A stretch of DNA of 64,000 nt from Polaromonas sp. SP1 (GTDB taxonomy: Bacteria; Pseudomonadota; Gammaproteobacteria; Burkholderiales; Burkholderiaceae_C). Below are positions 7,886 through 17,378 of the stretch, piece after piece. Within the stretch, counting starts at the first letter, position 1; every line of letters starts with the position of its first letter. Made by a program: the position numbers and the translations under genes. The stretch covers positions 1,833,501 to 1,897,500 of the forward strand of contig NZ_CP031013.1 in the NCBI RefSeq assembly GCF_003711205.1. The letters are read 5' to 3'. The notes under the pieces were generated by a model. The model was given only the letters and a program-made list of their open reading frames with translations, had not been told where the DNA came from and did not search any database.

Positions 7886-10000
7886 CTAAATCGCAATCGG
7901 GTCCACATCAATCGCCCAGCGAATGAGGCTTTTGAACTCAGCCTGCTGGCGCGTCTCAAACAGCGTTGGCTGCCAGGCTGCAAGGAAACGCTGCAGCGCC
8001 GCGCGAGACGGGCTTTCGACCAGCATCTGCGCGCGTTCGATATTGGCCACGCGCTGAATCGTCATCGGCACGGCTGGGTAGGCGGTGACCTGCCCGTTAC
8101 CGGTGAGTTGCTGCGCCTCGGCCTGGGCGGCTGCCGCGTTGAGGAATCCTTGCGCGACGTCTTGCGCGCGTGCTTCGGCGCGCACCAGGGCTGAAAAGCC
8201 GAAGGGCGACATGCCTGCGGCCTGGCGTTCGGCCAGTTGCTGGTCGGCAAATCCCGGGTAGTCGTGTTTTTTGAGTGCTTCAAACAGCGGATGGGCGGGG
8301 TGAAAGGTTTGCACCCACATCTCGCTGGCGTCGCTGTGCCGGGCGTCACGGCCTGCGCGGCCACCCGCCTGCATCAGCAAGCTAAAGAGCCGCTCGGGCG
8401 CGCGGAAGTCGCTGGAAAAGAGTGCGCCATCAGGGTTGATGGCGGCTACCAGCGTGATGTGCCGGAAGTCGTGGCCCTTGGCGATCATCTGCGTGCCGAC
8501 CAGCACGTCGACCTCGCCGGCGTGCACGCTGGCGAGTTGTGATTCAAGCGCGCCTTTGAGCCGTGTGGTGTCGGCGTCGATGCGGGCGATGCGGGGCGGC
8601 TCGCCGTCGGGCCGTTTCACGCTGGCGAGCAGTTCGGCCAAGAGCTCTTCCAGCCGCTCGGTACCGCGGCCCACCGGGGCGATGTCGATGTTGCCGCAGG
8701 CCGGGCAGGCGCGGGGCACGCGTTCGGTAAAACCGCAGTGGTGGCAGCGCAGGGTGCGGTCTATCTTGTGGAAGACGCGGTACGCGCTGCAGTGCGGGCA
8801 CTCGCTTTTCCAGCCGCAGTCGTGGCAGGCCAGCACCGGCGCATAACCGCGCCGGTTTAAAAAGATCAGCGACTGTTCGCCGCGGGCGATGCGCTGGGCA
8901 ATCGCCTCCAACAGCGGCGGTGCGATGACGCAGTGCTTGGGCTGGTGGTTCATGTCCACGCGGCGAACGGTGGGCAGGCTTCCCTGTCCGCCGTCATTGG
9001 CGGCCACACGTTCGCTCATGGTCAGGCGCTGGTAACGGCCGGCCAGGGTCGCTTGCCAGCTTTCCAGCGACGGCGTGGCGGAGCCGAGCAGCACGCGGCA
9101 GGGGCCGTGGTCATGCGTGGCGTCTTCAGTCTCAATCTTGGCGCGGTATACCGCCAGGTCGCGCGCCGAGTAGCGGGCGCCCTCCTGCTGCTTGTAGCTG
9201 GGGTCGTGCTCTTCGTCGACCACCAGCAGGCGCAGGTTGGGCAGGGAGGCAAACACCGCCATGCGGGTGCCCAGCACCAGGCGCGCGTGGCCGGCGTGGG
9301 CCGCCAGCCAGCTTTTCAGGCGCTGGGCCGGCGTCAGGCCGCTGTGCAGGGCGACTACACGCTCCTTGCCGAGGTGGGCAAACCGCTCTTCAAAACGTGC
9401 CTGCAACTGCGGCGTGAGGTTGATCTCGGGCACCATCACCAGCACCTGCGCCGCCGGGTCTTGTTCCAGCACGCGGGCTGCGGCGCGCAAATAGACCTCG
9501 GTTTTGCCGCTGCCGGTGGCGCCAAACAGCAGCGCGGGCCGCGTATCTGCATCAAATTCGGCTATAGCCCTTGTCTGCTCTAGGCTTGGCGCTATCAAAT
9601 TAGTAGTAGATGGCGCGTGGCTGGTATCTGCCACGGGGCGCTTCAGGCGCCGCGCCAGCTGCACGCTGCTGAGGTCGCGCAGCTGCGGCGGCAATGCCGC
9701 CAGCGCCACCTCGCCCAGAGAGCGCTGGTAATAGCCGGCGGTGAACTGCACCAGCTTGCGCCAGGTGGCCGACAGCGGGGGCAAACCCTCCAGCACGCCG
9801 GCAACGTGCCGTGTCTGCATCTCCAGCAGGGCGCCGCTGTCGGGCAGGACTTCCCACACCACGCCCAGCACCTCGCGTTTGCCCAGCGGCACACGGACCA
9901 GCGCACCGGGAGCGAGTGGCAATTCACTTTGGTAAGTGAGCGGCCCGGCGATGGAACTGTGCGCGGGGGCCGCAACGACGACTTGTAGCCAATGGCTCAT
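7886..10000 (-). CDS. priA: Primosomal protein N' (replication restart helicase PriA)
   Basis: 704 residues, near the family norm of about 730. PriA is a 3'-5' superfamily 2 helicase that reloads the replisome at collapsed forks. The N-terminal DNA-binding domain spans about 1-120. Walker A is GATGSGKTE near residue 158 and the Walker B box is VVDEEHDPSYKQQ. Eight zinc-binding cysteines lie in CHDCGWKSECPHC and CHHCGFTERVPRACPACG. A 49-bp repeat (9559-9607) sits in frame at about residues 132-148, between the DNA-binding and helicase domains. It contributes TNLIAPSLEQTRAIAEF, including the LxxEQ-type motif expected there. It lies downstream of hemE on the same strand. Confidence 0.97.
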   Translation of the reverse strand: MSHWLQVVVAAPAHSSIAGPLTYQSELPLAPGALVRVPLGKREVLGVVWEVLPDSGALLEMQTRHVAGVLEGLPPLSATWRKLVQFTAGYYQRSLGEVALAALPPQLRDLSSVQLARRLKRPVADTSHAPSTTNLIAPSLEQTRAIAEFDADTRPALLFGATGSGKTEVYLRAAARVLEQDPAAQVLVMVPEINLTPQLQARFEERFAHLGKERVVALHSGLTPAQRLKSWLAAHAGHARLVLGTRMAVFASLPNLRLLVVDEEHDPSYKQQEGARYSARDLAVYRAKIETEDATHDHGPCRVLLGSATPSLESWQATLAGRYQRLTMSERVAANDGGQGSLPTVRRVDMNHQPKHCVIAPPLLEAIAQRIARGEQSLIFLNRRGYAPVLACHDCGWKSECPHCSAYRVFHKIDRTLRCHHCGFTERVPRACPACGNIDIAPVGRGTERLEELLAELLASVKRPDGEPPRIARIDADTTRLKGALESQLASVHAGEVDVLVGTQMIAKGHDFRHITLVAAINPDGALFSSDFRAPERLFSLLMQAGGRAGRDARHSDASEMWVQTFHPAHPLFEALKKHDYPGFADQQLAERQAAGMSPFGFSALVRAEARAQDVAQGFLNAAAAQAEAQQLTGNGQVTAYPAVPMTIQRVANIERAQMLVESPSRAALQRFLAAWQPTLFETRQQAEFKSLIRWAIDVDPIAI
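9559..9607 (+). repeat. 49-bp bipartite repeat, copy A (inside priA)
   Basis: 12-bp palindrome CGGCTATAGCCC (9559-9570), 20-bp spacer, 17-bp module GCTATCAAATTAGTAGT (9591-9607). It is in frame within priA on the opposite strand. Confidence 0.8.
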
Positions 10001-10095
10001 TTGGAGTAACTAAATGTGTTTAATTCTTGAGAGATACATCCAAAGAAAGCGCTAAGTCCTTGATTTAACGACGCTTTACAGATTTCCAGTTTTTC

Positions 10096-10104
10096 TGTGG
10101 ATAA
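10096..10104 (-). other. Perfect DnaA box
   Basis: TGTGGATAA on the plus strand is TTATCCACA on the minus strand, the exact consensus DnaA box. It lies 96 bp upstream of the priA start. Confidence 0.5.
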
Positions 10105-10282
10105 CTTTGTTGATAGCTTGCCCACTGGCGCTGCGGAGCCTTGTAAATCAAGGGTTTGCTTAAATTGCCCAGAAAAAAAGCAATTTAAAGTCTCTATATA
10201 AATCAACAACTTACAAGCGCTATTGCTTTGATAGCGCCGGGGAACCCGTAAGCCCCTCATTGCCGCAGCGCAACAAGATTTT

Positions 10283-10291
10283 TGTGCATAA
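10283..10291 (-). other. DnaA-box-like site
   Basis: TGTGCATAA on the plus strand is TTATGCACA on the minus strand. It fits the relaxed consensus TTATNCACA and has the same orientation as the site at 10096. Confidence 0.35.
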
Positions 10292-10376
10292 GTCCGGTCG
10301 CCATTGCACCATTTTGTGCTAGTGGGGGATAAAACAGGTCACCAAACTGTGGCCTTTTGGGCCTTTGCCGGCGGGC

Positions 10377-11486
10377 TTAGCCTCGGGCCATGCGCATTGC
10401 GCGAGAGTGAGCGTGCACTGCGCGCACCAGGACCTCGACACTTTCCGGCGGTGTGTGCTGGCTGATGCCGTGCCCGAGGTTGAAAATCTGGGTTGGACCG
10501 GGCCGGCCGGCATCGGTATGGGGCGCACCAAAGCTGTCCAGCACGGCCGCCACTTCGGCTTCAATCTGGGCCGGGTTGGCAAACAGCACGTTGGGGTCGA
10601 GGTTGCCCTGCAGGGCCTTGGCGTGGGGGCCGTTTTCACCGACCAGCGCGCGGGCGCGGGCCAGGTTCACGGTCCAGTCCAGCCCCAGCACTTCGCAGTC
10701 CAGCTGGGCCATGGCCTCCAGCCACTGGCCACCGCCCTTGGTGAAGACCAGGCGGGGGATCTTGACGCCTTCATGCTCACGTTTGAGCTGGCCCAGCACA
10801 CGTGCCGTATAGGCCAGGCTGAAGGTCTTGAAGGCCGCGTCGGCCAGCACGCCGCCCCAGCTGTCAAAAATCATCACGGCCTGGGCGCCGGCCTCGATTT
10901 GCGCATTCAAGTAGGTGGCCACCGCGTCGGCGTTCACGGCCAGCATTTTGTGCATCAGGTCAGGGCGCTGGTACAGCATGGTCTTGACCAGGCGGTAGTC
11001 GTCAGAGCCCGCGCCTTCGACCATGTAGCAGGCCAGCGTCCAGGGGCTGCCTGAAAAGCCGATCAGCGGCACGCGGCCGTTCAGCGCCTTGCGGATCGAC
11101 GTGACGGCATCAAACACATAGCGCAGCTTGGCCATGTCGGGCACTTCAAGCTTTGCCACGGCAGCCTCGTCACGCACCGGCGTGGCAAAGCGCGGGCCTT
11201 CGCCGAGGGCAAACGACAGGCCCAGGCCCATGGCGTCGGGCACGGTCAGGATGTCGCTGAACAGAATGGCGGCGTCTAGCGGGTAGCGCGCCAGGGGCTG
11301 CAGCGTGACTTCGGTGGCGTAGTCGGTGTTGGTGGCCAGGCCCATAAAGCTGCCGGCCTGGGCCCGCGTGGCGCGGTATTCAGGCAAGTAGCGGCCGGCC
11401 TGGCGCATCAGCCAGACGGGGGTGTGGTCGGTAGCCTGGCGCAGGCAGGCACGCAAAAAGGTGTCGTTTTGGAGGGGTGCGAACAT
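10377..11486 (-). CDS. hemE: Uroporphyrinogen decarboxylase
   Basis: 369 residues, the usual length. The enzyme removes four carboxyl groups from uroporphyrinogen III to give coproporphyrinogen III in haem biosynthesis, in the cytoplasm. Signatures: the N-terminal [16 protein letters not shown] (substrate-binding arginines), [12 protein letters not shown] with the essential aspartate, [13 protein letters not shown], and the C-terminal [14 protein letters not shown]. It is followed by priA on the same strand after a 376-bp gap, an arrangement I recall from other Burkholderiales. No cofactor site is expected. Identification is secure. Confidence 0.98.
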   Translation of the reverse strand: MFAPLQNDTFLRACLRQATDHTPVWLMRQAGRYLPEYRATRAQAGSFMGLATNTDYATEVTLQPLARYPLDAAILFSDILTVPDAMGLGLSFALGEGPRFATPVRDEAAVAKLEVPDMAKLRYVFDAVTSIRKALNGRVPLIGFSGSPWTLACYMVEGAGSDDYRLVKTMLYQRPDLMHKMLAVNADAVATYLNAQIEAGAQAVMIFDSWGGVLADAAFKTFSLAYTARVLGQLKREHEGVKIPRLVFTKGGGQWLEAMAQLDCEVLGLDWTVNLARARALVGENGPHAKALQGNLDPNVLFANPAQIEAEVAAVLDSFGAPHTDAGRPGPTQIFNLGHGISQHTPPESVEVLVRAVHAHSRAMRMARG

Positions 11487-11609
11487 GTCCTGATTGTCTC
11501 AGGTGTCCGATCAGTCCTCCCGCGCCGGGATATAGGCCCGGCTGGCCTGGGCACTGGCACTGGCGCGGGTTCAGACTTACCATGGCCGGAAAGCGTCAAG
11601 GAGCCCGTC

Positions 11610-11972
11610 ATGCGCATGAACGACCAGGAGTATTTCCGCAGCTGCATCGCCAAGGAGCGGCACCTGGCGCAGCTGCTGGGCCACACGCGCATTGAAGAAT
11701 GCTATGAGAGCGCGGGCACCCTTTGGGACAGCGCCCAGGCCCTGCCGCAGTGGACGCGCGACTGGCGCGCCTGCGGGCCCCTGATGACGGCTTACGGCAT
11801 CGCGGTGGCTTATGAAGACGGCGGCGTGAGGCTGGGCGCCACCACGGTGCACTTCAGCGACCACCCCAACCGCGACCGCGCCGTGATGTACGGCGTCGTC
11901 AAGGAGGTCATCTTCCGGCTGGAGCACCACAAGACGGTGCCGGTGATGGCGGCTACATCTTCAGCGTCTTGA
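11610..11972 (+). CDS. Small hypothetical protein
   Basis: 120 residues from the ATG at 11610, chosen because CAAGGAG lies six bases upstream; the frame is open further 5' but without a site. It is soluble with no signal or membrane segment. I do not recognise a domain. The sequence looks compact and mixed alpha/beta (RHLAQLLGHTRIEECYESAG, TAYGIAVAYEDGGVRLGATTVHF). Its last 20 bases overlap the end of the convergent GGDEF-EAL gene, so the C-terminus (VPVMAATSSAS) is encoded antisense to that gene. It is probably real given the ribosome-binding site, but function is unknown. Confidence 0.6.
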   Translation: MRMNDQEYFRSCIAKERHLAQLLGHTRIEECYESAGTLWDSAQALPQWTRDWRACGPLMTAYGIAVAYEDGGVRLGATTVHFSDHPNRDRAVMYGVVKEVIFRLEHHKTVPVMAATSSAS

Positions 11973-14478
11973 TGAAGGCTTCCAGCTCGTCAATCGGCAG
12001 CGGCCTGCAAAACAAATAGCCCTGGTAGCAGTCGCAGCCGTGGCGCGACAAGAAGTCGCGCTGCGCCTCGGTCTCCACCCCCTCGGCCACAACGCCCAGG
12101 CCCAGGCTTTGTGCCAGGCCGATGATGGTGCGGGCGATGGCGGCGTCGTTCGGGTCGCGCAGGATGTCTTCCACAAACGACTTGTCGATCTTGAGCTGGT
12201 CCAGCGGCAGGCGTTTGAGGCACGACAGCGACGAGTAGCCCATGCCGAAATCGTCGAGCGACAGCGTCACGCCAATCTTCTTGAGTCTGGCCATCTTGGT
12301 GATGGTGATTTCCATGTCCTCGGCCAGCAGGCTTTCCGTCAGCTCCAGCTTGAGTTTGTGCGGGCTGACTTTGGTTTCCTTCAGCGCGGCCATCACCAGG
12401 TCGACGAACTCCGGGTGGCGGAACTGGCGCACGCTCACGTTGACGGCGATGCTCAGCGCGGCCGTCTCGGGGCGGTGGGCCCAGGCGGCCAGCTGGCGGC
12501 AGGCGGTCTCCAGCGCCCACTGCCCCAGCGGCAGAATCAGCCCGGCCTCTTCGGCCGCCGGGATGAACTCCGAAGGCGGCACCAGGCCGCGCTCGTCGTG
12601 CTGCCAGCGCAGCAGGGCCTCCACGCCGGTCATGCGGCCGTCGCGCCCCACCTGCGGCTGGTAATACAGCAGGAACTGTTTTTCGCGCAGGCCGCGCCGC
12701 AAGTCGGACTGCAGCGCGGCGCTGGCCGTCACGGCGGCCTGCATCGCGGGGTTGAAAAAACAGACCGTGTTGCGCCCCGCCATCTTGGCCTGGTACATCG
12801 CCAGGTCGGCCTGCTTGAGCAGGTCGCCGATGTTGTTGAGCGTCTGGTTGAAGGCGGTCACGCCGATGCTGCAGGTGCTGTAGTGCTGGTAGCCGGCCAG
12901 GCTGTAGGGCTCGCTCAGCGCCGCCAGGATCTGCCCGCTCACGGTCTCGGCCTTCACCGTCGCCTCGCGCGGGTCCTGGCCCAGGTCTTCCAGCATGACC
13001 ACAAATTCGTCCCCGCCCAGGCGCGCCACCGTGTCGGTCACCCGCACGCAGGCCGACAGGCGCCTGGCCACCTGCTGCAGCAGCAAGTCGCCTTTCTGGT
13101 GGCCCATGGTGTCGTTCAGCGTCTTGAAATTGTCCAGGTCGATGAACATCAGCGCGCCTTCACGCGGGTGGCGGCGGTTGTGGCTCAGCGCCGCGTCCAG
13201 GCGGTCCATCAGCAGCTGGCGGTTGGGCAATTGCGTCAGCGGGTCGTAGAAGGCCAGGTGCTTGATCTCGCTTTCGGCTACCTTGCGCCGCGTGATGTCG
13301 CGCCCCACCGCCACCCAGTGCGTGAAGAAGACGCCGGCATCGTCGGCCACAGGCACGATGTCGACTTCCATCCAAAAATGCCGGCCGTTTTTTTTGTAGG
13401 TGATGAGTTCGGCCTGCACCGGCTCGCCTTTCTGGAAGGCATTGCGCATGCGTTCGAGCTCGCTGCGCTGCGTCAGCGGCCCGCACAGCAGGCGCGGCGA
13501 ATGGCCCAGCGCTTCCTCGGGGCTGTAGCCGGTGTGCTGCTCAAAGGCGTTGTTGACAAAAATAATGCGCAGCCCGGGCCGGCCCGAGGGCACGGCCTCT
13601 GCAATCAGCACGATGTCGTTCAGGCGCGAGATGCTGGTCTCCAGCAGCATCAGCTGCTCCCTGGCCTTGCGCCGCTCGCTCACATCACGAAAGTAAATCG
13701 CCAGCCCGTCGGGGAAGGGGTAAGCGCGTATTTCGAACCATTTGTCCAGCGGCGCGTACAGGGCTTCAAACTCCACCTGGTAATTGCCTTCGACCGCCGC
13801 CCGCACCTGCTCTGAAAACAGCGTATTGATGGCGCCCGGAAACTCCTTCCAGATGCTTTTGCCGAGCAACTGCGTGGAGGGTTTGCCCAGCAGGCGCGCG
13901 CCCTCGCGGTTGAGGTAACTGAAGCGCCACTGCGTATCGAGCGTGTAAAACCCTTCGGTGATGCTTTCGAGGGTGATGCCCAGGCGCGTGGCCAGGCGCT
14001 GGGCGTCTTCTTCCGTGTGCTGCGCGGCCTGCACGGCCTGCAGGTGCCGCGCGTCCAGTTGCGCGGCGGCCAGGCCGGCGAGTGTTTCCAGGTCTTCTTC
14101 CTGCGCGGTGCTGAGGTTTCGCGCCGCCTTGTCCATCACGGCCAGCACGCCCAGCAGGGCGCCGCCCTCGCGCAGCAGCGGCAGGCCCCGGTAAAAGCAG
14201 ATGTCGGGCGCGCAGCGCGCCGGCAGCTGCGGCTGGCGCGGCGGGGCTTCCAGCGTCGCTTCGCACAGCGCTACCAGCCCTTCGCGCTCCTGGGGCGAAA
14301 ACCCGGTGCCCGCGCGGAACACGGCCTTGCCGCCTTCAAACGCCACGATGACGGCAATGGGCGCCGCGCAGGCGCGGGCCGCCAGCCGGCTGAGCCGGTC
14401 GGCGCCGGAATGCGGCAGCACATGGAGTGCCAACGCGGGATCAAGCGTGGGATCAAGGGTGGGAGTGGAGACGGACAC
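11953..14478 (-). CDS. GAF-PAS-PAS-GGDEF-EAL cyclic-di-GMP signalling protein
   Basis: 841 residues, no membrane segment, so a cytoplasmic sensor. Order: GAF-like domain about 20-155, PAS about 165-275, PAS about 280-400, GGDEF about 405-575, EAL about 590-835. The diguanylate cyclase site is intact (GGDEF at 488-492), with an RxxD inhibitory I-site (RVTD, 479-482) five residues before it. The phosphodiesterase site also looks intact: EALLRW at 620, ELTESL, DDFGMGYSSL and EGVETEAQ. It could therefore make or break cyclic-di-GMP. Ligands of the sensor domains are unknown. It is divergent from the small RRM-like gene. Confidence 0.93.
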   Translation of the reverse strand: MSVSTPTLDPTLDPALALHVLPHSGADRLSRLAARACAAPIAVIVAFEGGKAVFRAGTGFSPQEREGLVALCEATLEAPPRQPQLPARCAPDICFYRGLPLLREGGALLGVLAVMDKAARNLSTAQEEDLETLAGLAAAQLDARHLQAVQAAQHTEEDAQRLATRLGITLESITEGFYTLDTQWRFSYLNREGARLLGKPSTQLLGKSIWKEFPGAINTLFSEQVRAAVEGNYQVEFEALYAPLDKWFEIRAYPFPDGLAIYFRDVSERRKAREQLMLLETSISRLNDIVLIAEAVPSGRPGLRIIFVNNAFEQHTGYSPEEALGHSPRLLCGPLTQRSELERMRNAFQKGEPVQAELITYKKNGRHFWMEVDIVPVADDAGVFFTHWVAVGRDITRRKVAESEIKHLAFYDPLTQLPNRQLLMDRLDAALSHNRRHPREGALMFIDLDNFKTLNDTMGHQKGDLLLQQVARRLSACVRVTDTVARLGGDEFVVMLEDLGQDPREATVKAETVSGQILAALSEPYSLAGYQHYSTCSIGVTAFNQTLNNIGDLLKQADLAMYQAKMAGRNTVCFFNPAMQAAVTASAALQSDLRRGLREKQFLLYYQPQVGRDGRMTGVEALLRWQHDERGLVPPSEFIPAAEEAGLILPLGQWALETACRQLAAWAHRPETAALSIAVNVSVRQFRHPEFVDLVMAALKETKVSPHKLKLELTESLLAEDMEITITKMARLKKIGVTLSLDDFGMGYSSLSCLKRLPLDQLKIDKSFVEDILRDPNDAAIARTIIGLAQSLGLGVVAEGVETEAQRDFLSRHGCDCYQGYLFCRPLPIDELEAFIKTLKM

Positions 14479-14723
14479 GGAAAAGGCACCTGCAATGGAG
14501 AACAGTCAATCAACGATGCTGACGCATGGCGCGGGGTTTTTGCCGCGAGATTTGCAAGTGTTGGCGAGAAAGCGTTGCAAAACGTTCCGTCACTTACTCA
14601 CGTACGGTTTTGTCCTACGCTGCGGATATGCCGCACCTCACGCGAGGTGATTGCGTCATCCCCCAAGCTGCACCACCCTCCCAGACGATCTCTCGATTAG
14701 CGTTTTTTTCCAGGCAAGGATCC

Positions 14724-15020
14724 ATGAGCCCTCTCGAACTCGACCAGTTGCAGCAGTGCCCCGACATTCCCACATTGCGCAAGGTCCTGAAAAATATGTG
14801 TGAACGCTTCGGCTCGGTCAAGCAGCTCAACGTCCTGCCGGCTGCCCACGCCGGCAAGCAGCAGGCGCTGTGCTTTTTGCGCATGGCGTCCGAAGAGGAG
14901 GAGCAAAAACTCATGAGCGGCCTGGGCATAGGCCGTTTTGGCGGTGAGCTGGTGGTCGTTGTAGACCTGCTTGCGGCCGAGCGGCCGCAGACGGAAAGCG
15001 CGTGGGGCTCACTCGCCTGA
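14724..15020 (+). CDS. Small RRM-like hypothetical protein
   Basis: 98 residues. The start follows AAGGA by three to four bases. The segment FGSVKQLNVLPAAHAGKQQALCFLRMASEEEEQKLMSGLGIGRFGGELVVVVDL has the beta-alpha-beta-beta-alpha-beta order and spacing of an RNA-recognition-motif-like fold, with LCFLRM in the place of the RNP1 strand. I see no catalytic residues. It is divergent from the GGDEF-EAL gene and converges on the methyltransferase gene. The fold assignment is by eye; RNA binding is only inferred. Confidence 0.6.
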   Translation: MSPLELDQLQQCPDIPTLRKVLKNMCERFGSVKQLNVLPAAHAGKQQALCFLRMASEEEEQKLMSGLGIGRFGGELVVVVDLLAAERPQTESAWGSLA

Positions 15021-15051
15021 AGGGCGACTGCCTGGCTCGTTTATGGCGCGA

Positions 15052-16383
15052 TTATTTTGCGGCGACTTCGGCTGAAGGATGCCGCAGCAGCAGGCGGTCC
15101 AGCGCATTCAGCGTGTCATACGACTCCGCAAAATCGGCAAACAGCGCCGCGTTGTCCGGTGCGGCGGCCTTGCCTTGCCAGGCGGCGCGGAACTGCTCGA
15201 AGATTTCGCCGAAGGTCTTTTTGCCGTCTATCAGCGCGAGGATTTTTGCGCCGTATTTGCCGGGGTTGACCGTCAGCGCGACGCCCGAATGCTGGTGCCT
15301 GAGCATGAAGGGCTGGCCCTTGTTGCTCCCGAACACCTGCGCCGCGAGCTCACCCGTCAAGGGCTCATGGTAGAAAAAAGGCACATAGGCAGGGTTGCCA
15401 TACGGCGCGGTGCACGCCGCATCACGCGTCAGGTAGAGCGAGTGCGTGATGATGGTGCCGGACATCAACTCGGCCATTTCATACTGCCTTCTGCGCGGCA
15501 GCTTGCGCAGCGCCGCGGCCATGGCCGGCGGCTTGCTGCCCAGCACCATGTGCGGCAGGTAAGGTGAGCGGCCGCGCTGCACGTCGGTGAATTCCAGGTG
15601 CATGCCGTGCCCGCCTGGTGCGCCGTCGGCCTTGCCGCCCAGCCAGTCGAAGAGCTCGCCCACGCTGTACGAGCGGTCCTGCGAATGCAGCAGCAAGTCG
15701 TAAATGCCGGCGTCCCCGGCCTTGTGGTCGCTGTGCAGGTATTCGCTGCGCATGAACCCGTTGGTGGGCGGCAGGCTGCCCAGCAGGTCGCGGGTGTTGG
15801 CGATCTTGCGCTGCGCATCCGCCTCTTCGCCATTGACCAGGCGCATCAGCGCCTGCATCTGGTAGACGCCGGTGCGGCCGGTGGTGGCATACACCATCAG
15901 CCCGATGGCGCCGTCTTCCTTCAGCACACTCAGCAGCGCCTTGAAGCCCAGGTCGGGGTCGGCCAGGTGGTGCAGCACGCCGCTGGAGTTGATGTAGTCA
16001 AACTTGCCAAGCTGCGCGGCCAGTGCCGGCAGGTTCAGCAGCGAGTCATGCACCCAGGTGATGTTGGTCAGCCCGCGGATCTCCGCACGTTTTTTGGCCA
16101 GCGCAATGCTGGCCTCGCTCATGTCCAGGTGCACCACCTGCGCATCGGTGTGGCGCAGCTGCTCCGCCAGGAAGATCGTCGCATCCCCCGTGCCCCCGCC
16201 CGCCACCAGCGCCTTGAAGCCGCTCTGGAAAGACTGCTTCCCGGCAAAGCAGTAGTGGTTGATCATCGGCAGGTCTTCCAGCCACGTCAGCACCAGCCGC
16301 TTGCGGTCGTCTTCCGGGTTGCAAGGCGGGTACGGCAGCGCCTCATATTGGTTTCTGACTTCGGGCAGGTAGTTATCAGGCAT
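15052..16383 (-). CDS. Class I SAM-dependent methyltransferase with C-terminal extension
   Basis: 443 residues from the ATG at 16383 (GGAAG just upstream); the longer frame adds 28 unsupported residues. Residues about 50-190 are a class I methyltransferase core: motif I is ALVAGGGTGDATIFLAEQL, the acidic motif II residue is VVHLDMSEASI, and VHDSLLNLP, then FDYINSSGVLHHLADP. A long C-terminal part follows, with a region around KILALIDGKKTFGEIFEQFR that may be a small helical domain. N-terminal QYEALPYPPCNPEDD is typical of an uncharacterised proteobacterial group. The substrate is unknown. It follows the lipoprotein gene on the same strand. Confidence 0.8.
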   Translation of the reverse strand: MPDNYLPEVRNQYEALPYPPCNPEDDRKRLVLTWLEDLPMINHYCFAGKQSFQSGFKALVAGGGTGDATIFLAEQLRHTDAQVVHLDMSEASIALAKKRAEIRGLTNITWVHDSLLNLPALAAQLGKFDYINSSGVLHHLADPDLGFKALLSVLKEDGAIGLMVYATTGRTGVYQMQALMRLVNGEEADAQRKIANTRDLLGSLPPTNGFMRSEYLHSDHKAGDAGIYDLLLHSQDRSYSVGELFDWLGGKADGAPGGHGMHLEFTDVQRGRSPYLPHMVLGSKPPAMAAALRKLPRRRQYEMAELMSGTIITHSLYLTRDAACTAPYGNPAYVPFFYHEPLTGELAAQVFGSNKGQPFMLRHQHSGVALTVNPGKYGAKILALIDGKKTFGEIFEQFRAAWQGKAAAPDNAALFADFAESYDTLNALDRLLLRHPSAEVAAK

Positions 16384-16531
16384 GGCGTCTTCCGGAAAAA
16401 CAAATAGCGAAACGCGTATTGTCTCGCTCAAACCGGTGACGGCGTGGAACCAGCTTTGCCGGGCCACAGCCGTCGCCCCTGAGGGGGGGATCCGGCTACA
16501 CGAAGTGAGCCGAGACGGGGGTGTGCTTGCC

Positions 16532-17314
16532 CTACCTGACGGGTAGGAACTGGAGGAAGGTTCCGCCGAGCAAGTTCTGCACGTAAGTGATCACGGCGCG
16601 GCGGTACTTCTCCGTCAGCACCGACGACAGCAAATCCAGCCGGCCGATGATCTTGCCGAATTCGCGCTCAAAGCTCAGGTTGCGTTCACGCTCGGTGATC
16701 TCGTCGGCCAGCAGCAAGGGCTGCCCGGCTGCATTGCGCCGGGTGGACAGCATCCACACCGCGATTTCGATGTTGCGTGCGGCGTTGTAGATGTACTGCG
16801 CGTCCAGGCTGTCGGTCAGGTAGAAGTCTGTCTTGCCGCCGTGGGCGGTGACCACCATGTCGGCACTCGCATAAATAAATGCCGCCACGCGGTCCCCCTT
16901 GAAGTCCGGGCCCAGCGCCAGTGACAGCGCGGCGATGTCGCGTTTGCCCTGCAGCTCGCGCCAGGGCGTGCGCGTGTCCACCGCCACGCGCAGCTGGGCC
17001 AGCGCCGCATCGCGGCTGACGGTGCTGGTTTTGCGCCACTCGGCCGGGTTGCGCCGGTACAGCTTGTCGGCCAGACGCATCAGGCTCTCGATGTTGTCGC
17101 GCATGCCCAGCGTGGCCATGCGGTTCACGTCCGACTGGGCGATCTCGGTAGAGGTGATGGGCGCGGCCTGCACCTCGCCTTTGTGGATGGGCGCCGGGCT
17201 CGCGCAGCCTGCCAGCGCAGCCAGGGCGAACAGGAGGCAAGGAAAAAGGAAGTGGAAAGGAGGCGGCAGGACGGACGGGGCGGGTGGGGAGATCGGTGCC
17301 GTGCTCAGGGACAT
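16532..17314 (-). CDS. Hypothetical lipoprotein
   Basis: 260 residues. A hydrophobic N-terminus (FHFLFPCLLFALAALAGCAS) ends in the lipobox LAGC at about residues 34-37, so it is probably lipidated and anchored from the periplasmic side. The mature part is largely helical with no domain I can name; the most ordered stretch is LTDSLDAQYIYNAARNIEIAVWML. No strong ribosome-binding site precedes the first ATG, and the n-region is long, so the exact start is uncertain. It lies between the methyltransferase gene and the CoA-binding protein gene, all on the minus strand. Confidence 0.65.
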   Translation of the reverse strand: MSLSTAPISPPAPSVLPPPFHFLFPCLLFALAALAGCASPAPIHKGEVQAAPITSTEIAQSDVNRMATLGMRDNIESLMRLADKLYRRNPAEWRKTSTVSRDAALAQLRVAVDTRTPWRELQGKRDIAALSLALGPDFKGDRVAAFIYASADMVVTAHGGKTDFYLTDSLDAQYIYNAARNIEIAVWMLSTRRNAAGQPLLLADEITERERNLSFEREFGKIIGRLDLLSSVLTEKYRRAVITYVQNLLGGTFLQFLPVR

Positions 17315-17378
17315 GGCGCATTCTCTGCGGCGCCGCCCTGGCGTGCAAGCATGGCTTTCCCTGTGGCGCTTTCAGCCC

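Larger units (their letters stand above)
10001..10376. other. 376-bp AT-richer gap between hemE and priA
   Basis: No gene was found. It holds two DnaA-box-like sites and a short inverted repeat GCGCTAT/ATAGCGC (10217-10223/10231-10237) whose central 17 bases resemble the 17-bp repeat module. T and A runs are frequent, as in a promoter or replication-linked region. It should contain the priA promoter on the minus strand. Confidence 0.5.

Noticed and set aside
10101..10117. ATAACTTTGTTGATAGC as a further copy of the 17-bp repeat module
   Set aside because: Only one end matches and there is no 12-bp palindrome at 20 bp on either side; the DnaA box explains part of it.
12040..13815. Plus-strand open frame antisense to the GGDEF-EAL gene
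   Set aside because: His/Arg/Gln-rich shadow translation with no domain; the minus-strand gene has intact motifs.
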